DNA of 64,000 nt. Source: Isoperla grammatica. Lineage: Eukaryota; Arthropoda; Insecta; Plecoptera; Perlodidae. Made by a program: the position numbers and the translations under genes. This document shows, piece after piece, positions 60,800 through 64,000 of this stretch. The stretch is taken from the NCBI GenBank assembly GCA_945910005.1, contig OX246747.1, positions 7,465,966 through 7,529,965 of the forward strand, in the 5' to 3' direction. A model generated the notes under the pieces. It had not been told where the DNA came from, searched no databases, and worked only from the letters and a program-made list of their open reading frames with translations. The first letter of the stretch is position 1; each line of letters starts with the position of its first letter.

Positions 60800-61468
60800 T
60801 TATGTCACTACATATAAGCTGTTTATCGAAACGCGTTTTTTGATTTCGATGAACAAGTTCCTTTTCTTCCTGGTTGTCAGCTGGACAATGATTCTCGGGG
60901 ATCGGGACGCGTTCTTGTTGGGCAGGCGATGGGCGCAGTCGATCTCGTGTCTAGCCAACTGAATGTTTAACTTATCAGCCACTTTTAACACTAGATCCTC
61001 AACGTTCTCTCCTTCAACTTTTTCGACGTTCTCGAGCTCGAAGTTTTTATTCCTGCCGTACTGGTCCATTACATTCAATTGATTTGCCATATATTCGATT
61101 TCTTGGTCCTTTTCGTCACACCGTTTTTCAAGCGAAGAAACAGACTTTTGCAATGAATTTATCTCGGCTGATAATTCCTCTTTAAATTTCACAAATTCGT
61201 TGCGAAAAACTTCCCGCAGCTCGCTAGTTATACTATCCTTATCACAGTAATCGAACGCACGAGTGGTATCACTACTTGGCATATGGTCTCCAGACTTCTT
61301 ACCCCGGCACCCAACACAGCGCCACTGATTTTTACTATCCTGACTCTTTGCAGAGTATGTAGATTTTTTAAGACCAGAGCACTTATAATGGTAACAACAA
61401 TCACAGCCTACACAGCTCACAAAGTCAACGTCTTCAGGCAAAGCGTTTCCACATTGTCCACACTGCAT
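60800..61468 (-). CDS. CR1-like LINE ORF1 with PHD finger and coiled coil
   Basis: 222 residues from ATG 61468. Residues 1-55: PHD-type finger (CGQCGNALPEDVDFVSCVGC, CYHYKCSGL, WRCVGCRGKKSG). Residues ~75-140: coiled coil (FVKFKEELSAEINSLQKSVS, LEKRCDEKDQEIEYM). ~140-215: globular nucleic-acid-binding region (YGRNKNFELENVEKVEGENV, IQLARHEIDCAHRLP, RIIVQLTTRKKRNLFIEIKK). It is open to a stop at 60800 but lacks the usual C-terminal part, so it is probably truncated. Its ORF2 is not adjacent: the CR1-like RT at 61.6-64 kb lies upstream in transcript order and belongs to another copy. Confidence 0.75.
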   Translation of the reverse strand: MQCGQCGNALPEDVDFVSCVGCDCCYHYKCSGLKKSTYSAKSQDSKNQWRCVGCRGKKSGDHMPSSDTTRAFDYCDKDSITSELREVFRNEFVKFKEELSAEINSLQKSVSSLEKRCDEKDQEIEYMANQLNVMDQYGRNKNFELENVEKVEGENVEDLVLKVADKLNIQLARHEIDCAHRLPNKNASRSPRIIVQLTTRKKRNLFIEIKKRVSINSLYVVT

Positions 61469-61499
61469 CACGATAGCGGCTAGTCACCCGATTCACGAG

Positions 61500-61960
61500 G
61501 AGACGGAGCTAACTGAAAACACGTCCGCACACACCGAGCGCTGAAGCGACTATGACTAATAATAAAGTGAATAATGAAGTGACTATGATTAATAATAATA
61601 ATAATAATAATTTTTTTCACAATCGCACAAACTTTATTATTATTAGAATACAAAATGAAAAGTACAGAACAACTTGTTCCACAAAGCCATGAGGCTTAAC
61701 TGTGGATTACACAAAATAAATAACAATTCAGTGCACAGTAAGATGGAAACAAAATGAAAATGACAGTAGAATATAATACAACATAGAACTAATAATGAGA
61801 ACGATTACGACACAAAATATCAAGATAGAAGACAGTAAAACATATGCATGTTTGACAACTACTTTGAAATCACATGATTTTAATAAAGACAAAATTAAAT
61901 TTATGAATACAATGATGAAAACCCAACAACTTAACGTACAAACAAAGAATTGATATGAGA
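61500..61960 (-). other. 3' UTR of CR1-like LINE and AAT-repeat junction
   Basis: The - strand sequence after ORF2 contains AACAAGTTGTTCTG-type text and GTTAAGCCTCATGGCTTTGT, and ends in AAATTATTATTATTATTATT at 61590-61612, a simple-repeat 3' tail. It borders the 5' end of the PHD ORF1 copy. Confidence 0.6.
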
Positions 61961-64000
61961 TTAAATACTATTTAAACAAAAATCCTTTAGCCCTCTTTTA
62001 ATTATGCTAATTGAATTTAATACTTTTAGGCTAAGTGGCAACTCGTTAAAAGTACGTGGAATAATTACTTTAAGCGTTCTCGCGCCGTGTTTGTTAAAAT
62101 ATTTAGGGACCCTATATAAATGTGATATTTGAGAACGCGTGGTGATTGGATTTTGAAGAATCAATTTAAAATCATTTTTAAAATAAAACTGAAAAGCGAG
62201 TCTATACTTATATAGCATGTGGATAGGCAAAACGTCACCTTTTTTATAAACGCTGGACTCAACGCGTCAATATTTCTATGAGATTTGGTAAAGAACGTGA
62301 CCATTTGATGTTGCAAAGCTGTAATATGCCTTAGATTTGATAATGACGCGTTACCCCATGCTAATATACCGTACATTAATATTGATTCTGCTAGAGATAA
62401 GTAAACTGTTTTAAGAGTATCTGAAGGAAGCATAGTTTTTATACAATACATTTGACTGAGACATGATCTTAATTTATTACATAATTTATTGATGTGCGGA
62501 AACCAATTAAACCGATTATCAATTATTAATCCTAGATACATGTGGCTGTCAACGCAATCAATAACAGTATTACAAGTACAAGTTTCACCATGCATGCAAT
62601 CATAGGAATGAGAGATAATTCTCACGGTGCTTAACCGATCAATGTTTAAAGGGTTACATACATGCACGATTTTAGTTTTTGCTACGTTTATAACCAAACC
62701 GTTATCGTGGGCCCACAATAGTAAATTTTGAAAGTCAGTTTGTAGATAATGATTAGCAATGTTTAAGTTCTTATGAACGGCAATTAGAGCGGTATCATCA
62801 GCATATAAGTAAATTTTACACTTCCGCATGTACTTTACAATATTATTTACATAAATAAGGTATAGACTTGGTCCCAATATTGAGCCTTGAGGCACACCGG
62901 ACTTGACAGCTAATTTTTTACTTAATGAACTTCCAATTTTGACCGCAACTTCTCTTTCACTCAAATAACTCTCAAACCATTTTAGCAATTGACCTCTAAT
63001 TCCAACTTGTTTCAAGTTCCTTAAAAGTATTTTATGGTTGAGGGTGTCAAATGCTTTGCTGAAGTCAATGAACACGGCCACAACATGCATGTTGTCGTCT
63101 AATTTTGAATTAACAAAGTCTGAAAATTGCAATAAAAGATCTGACGTTCCTTTACCTTCCTGAAATCCATATTGTTGTTGTGTTATAATTTTATACTTTG
63201 CTAAATATTTTGTTAGGGCATTTGAAACACATCGCTCTAGAATTTTTTCTATAACTGGTAACAAAGCTATTGGTCTATAATTCCCATAATCCATATGATC
63301 ACCCTTCTTGTATATAGGCCTTACAATAGATACTTTTAATTTCTGTGGTACCATACCTTCTTCAACTGATAAATTTATAAATTTGGCAATAATGGGACTT
63401 ATCTCTTCACATATATTTTGAAGATCAATAATTCGTATGCCATCGATACCGGGTTGTTTGCGCTCCATTCCATTAATGCTTCCCGCAACCTCCCTCGCAG
63501 ATACTTTTGGCATAAAAAAAGATTGAACTTGCGACCTATCGTCGGTTTGTGGACACACCTTTTTACTACAAGAATGCTGTATGTTTTCAACTCCATCCAC
63601 AAAACTATTAACAAACCCATTTGCATTTTCCTCCCGCGTGTGTATTTTCCCCAGGTATTTATCAACAATTTCATCAACAGAATCTTTAGGCTTTTTCCCT
63701 AATAAGTTATTAATAGTCTGCCAGGTTTTTTTTATGTCATTTTTATAGTGTGCAAACTTACGCTGATAAAACTCGTTTTAAGTATTTTTAATCTCATTAT
63801 TAACCACGTTTCTCAATTGTTTAAATTCACATCTATATATTTCATTTAACGGGCTTAGAAGCTTACAGTTTTTCCATTTGTGAAAACAACTATCTCTACG
63901 TTTTACTAATATACGTATCTCATCCGTTATCCATTCTTTATTTGTTCTGTTAGTTTCCTTGAAATGTTTAAAGAACGCACTAGATGTATAAGCATTGTTG
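61961..64000 (-). pseudogene. CR1-like LINE ORF2 (RT), runs off the window
   Basis: RT blocks in order: NGMERKQPGIDGIRIID, KVSIVRPIYKKGDHMDYGNY, RPIALLPVIEKILERC, VAVFIDFSKAFDTLNHKILL (catalytic D), GVPQGSILGPSLYLIYVNNI, IYLYADDTALIAV (catalytic DD), MYLGLIIDNRFNWFPHI, and LAESILMYGILAWGNA. A one-base indel in an A run at ~62240 separates the last ~90 residues (LPIHMLYKYRLAFQ, KYFNKHGARTLKVIIPRTFN). An in-frame TAA at 63778-63780 interrupts the lead-in (TNKEWITDEIRILVKRRDSC). The endonuclease would lie beyond 64000. Decayed but recent enough to align throughout. Confidence 0.85.

Overview
The window is eukaryotic. It has GT-AG introns, non-LTR and LTR retrotransposons, TIR DNA transposons, SINE-like retroposons and a very low density of host genes. 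The families present (CR1-like LINEs with PHD and esterase ORF1 domains, an I-group LINE with RNase H, a Ty3/gypsy element primed by tRNA-Ser, PIF/Harbinger, hAT, a P-like element, DUF7869-type transposase pieces) and a retroposon tail of AATC repeats fit an invertebrate metazoan, probably marine. I cannot name the species or phylum. I see no complete host gene. The best host-derived pieces are an unclassified exon chain at 1-11.1 kb, a kinesin motor exon carried in an inverted repeat at 21.9-24.2 kb, a short two-exon fragment at 48.9-49.5 kb and a P2X7-type C-terminal domain at 19.4-19.8 kb.

Layout. 1-9.45 kb: about 190 copies of a 39-bp minisatellite with no stop in any of six frames, in five arrays separated by five near-identical ~415-bp blocks. 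Each block carries a splice donor, a 43-nt mini-exon and another donor. The reading phase runs from the arrays through the last mini-exon into a 102-nt exon at 11028-11129. 11.3-12.8 kb: 23 copies of a 64-bp repeat inside inverted repeats. 13-21.9 kb: a LINE RT scrap, a PHD/esterase ORF1, a P-like element sitting in a DUF7869-type transposase gene, hAT, a second DUF7869-type gene and a 5' part of an I-group LINE. 21.9-24.2 kb: inverted repeat with kinesin exon copies. 25.4-31.4 kb: young Ty3/gypsy element (178-bp LTRs, about 2 differences) that carries a 1.48-kb TIR transposon, a retroposon and a scrambled RT/integrase region. 31.4-41 kb: dense short retroposons, foldback elements, Harbinger and DUF4806 fragments. 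41.2-43 kb: LINE ORF1 cut by a 200-N assembly gap. 43.0-47.8 kb: transposon-like unit with ~0.6-0.7 kb inverted ends, followed by a ~290-bp TG microsatellite. 50.0-55.8 kb: complete I-group LINE with both ORFs intact and target duplications, inserted in a decayed CR1-like LINE. 56.7-60.2 kb: PIF/Harbinger element with a three-exon transposase and a MADF-BESS partner gene that lacks its first exon. 60.2-64 kb: LINE remnants, including CR1-like RT running off the window.

The most unusual items are: (1) a retroposon family that joins one common tail to alternative middles and two alternative 5' heads; (2) kinesin exon sequence in a ~0.8-kb-armed inverted repeat; (3) a TIR element with ATGT target duplications carrying DUF7869-type transposase pieces; (4) the six-frame-open minisatellite built into repeated exon-intron modules. 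All coordinates were read by eye; family names come from motif recognition and were not checked against a database.
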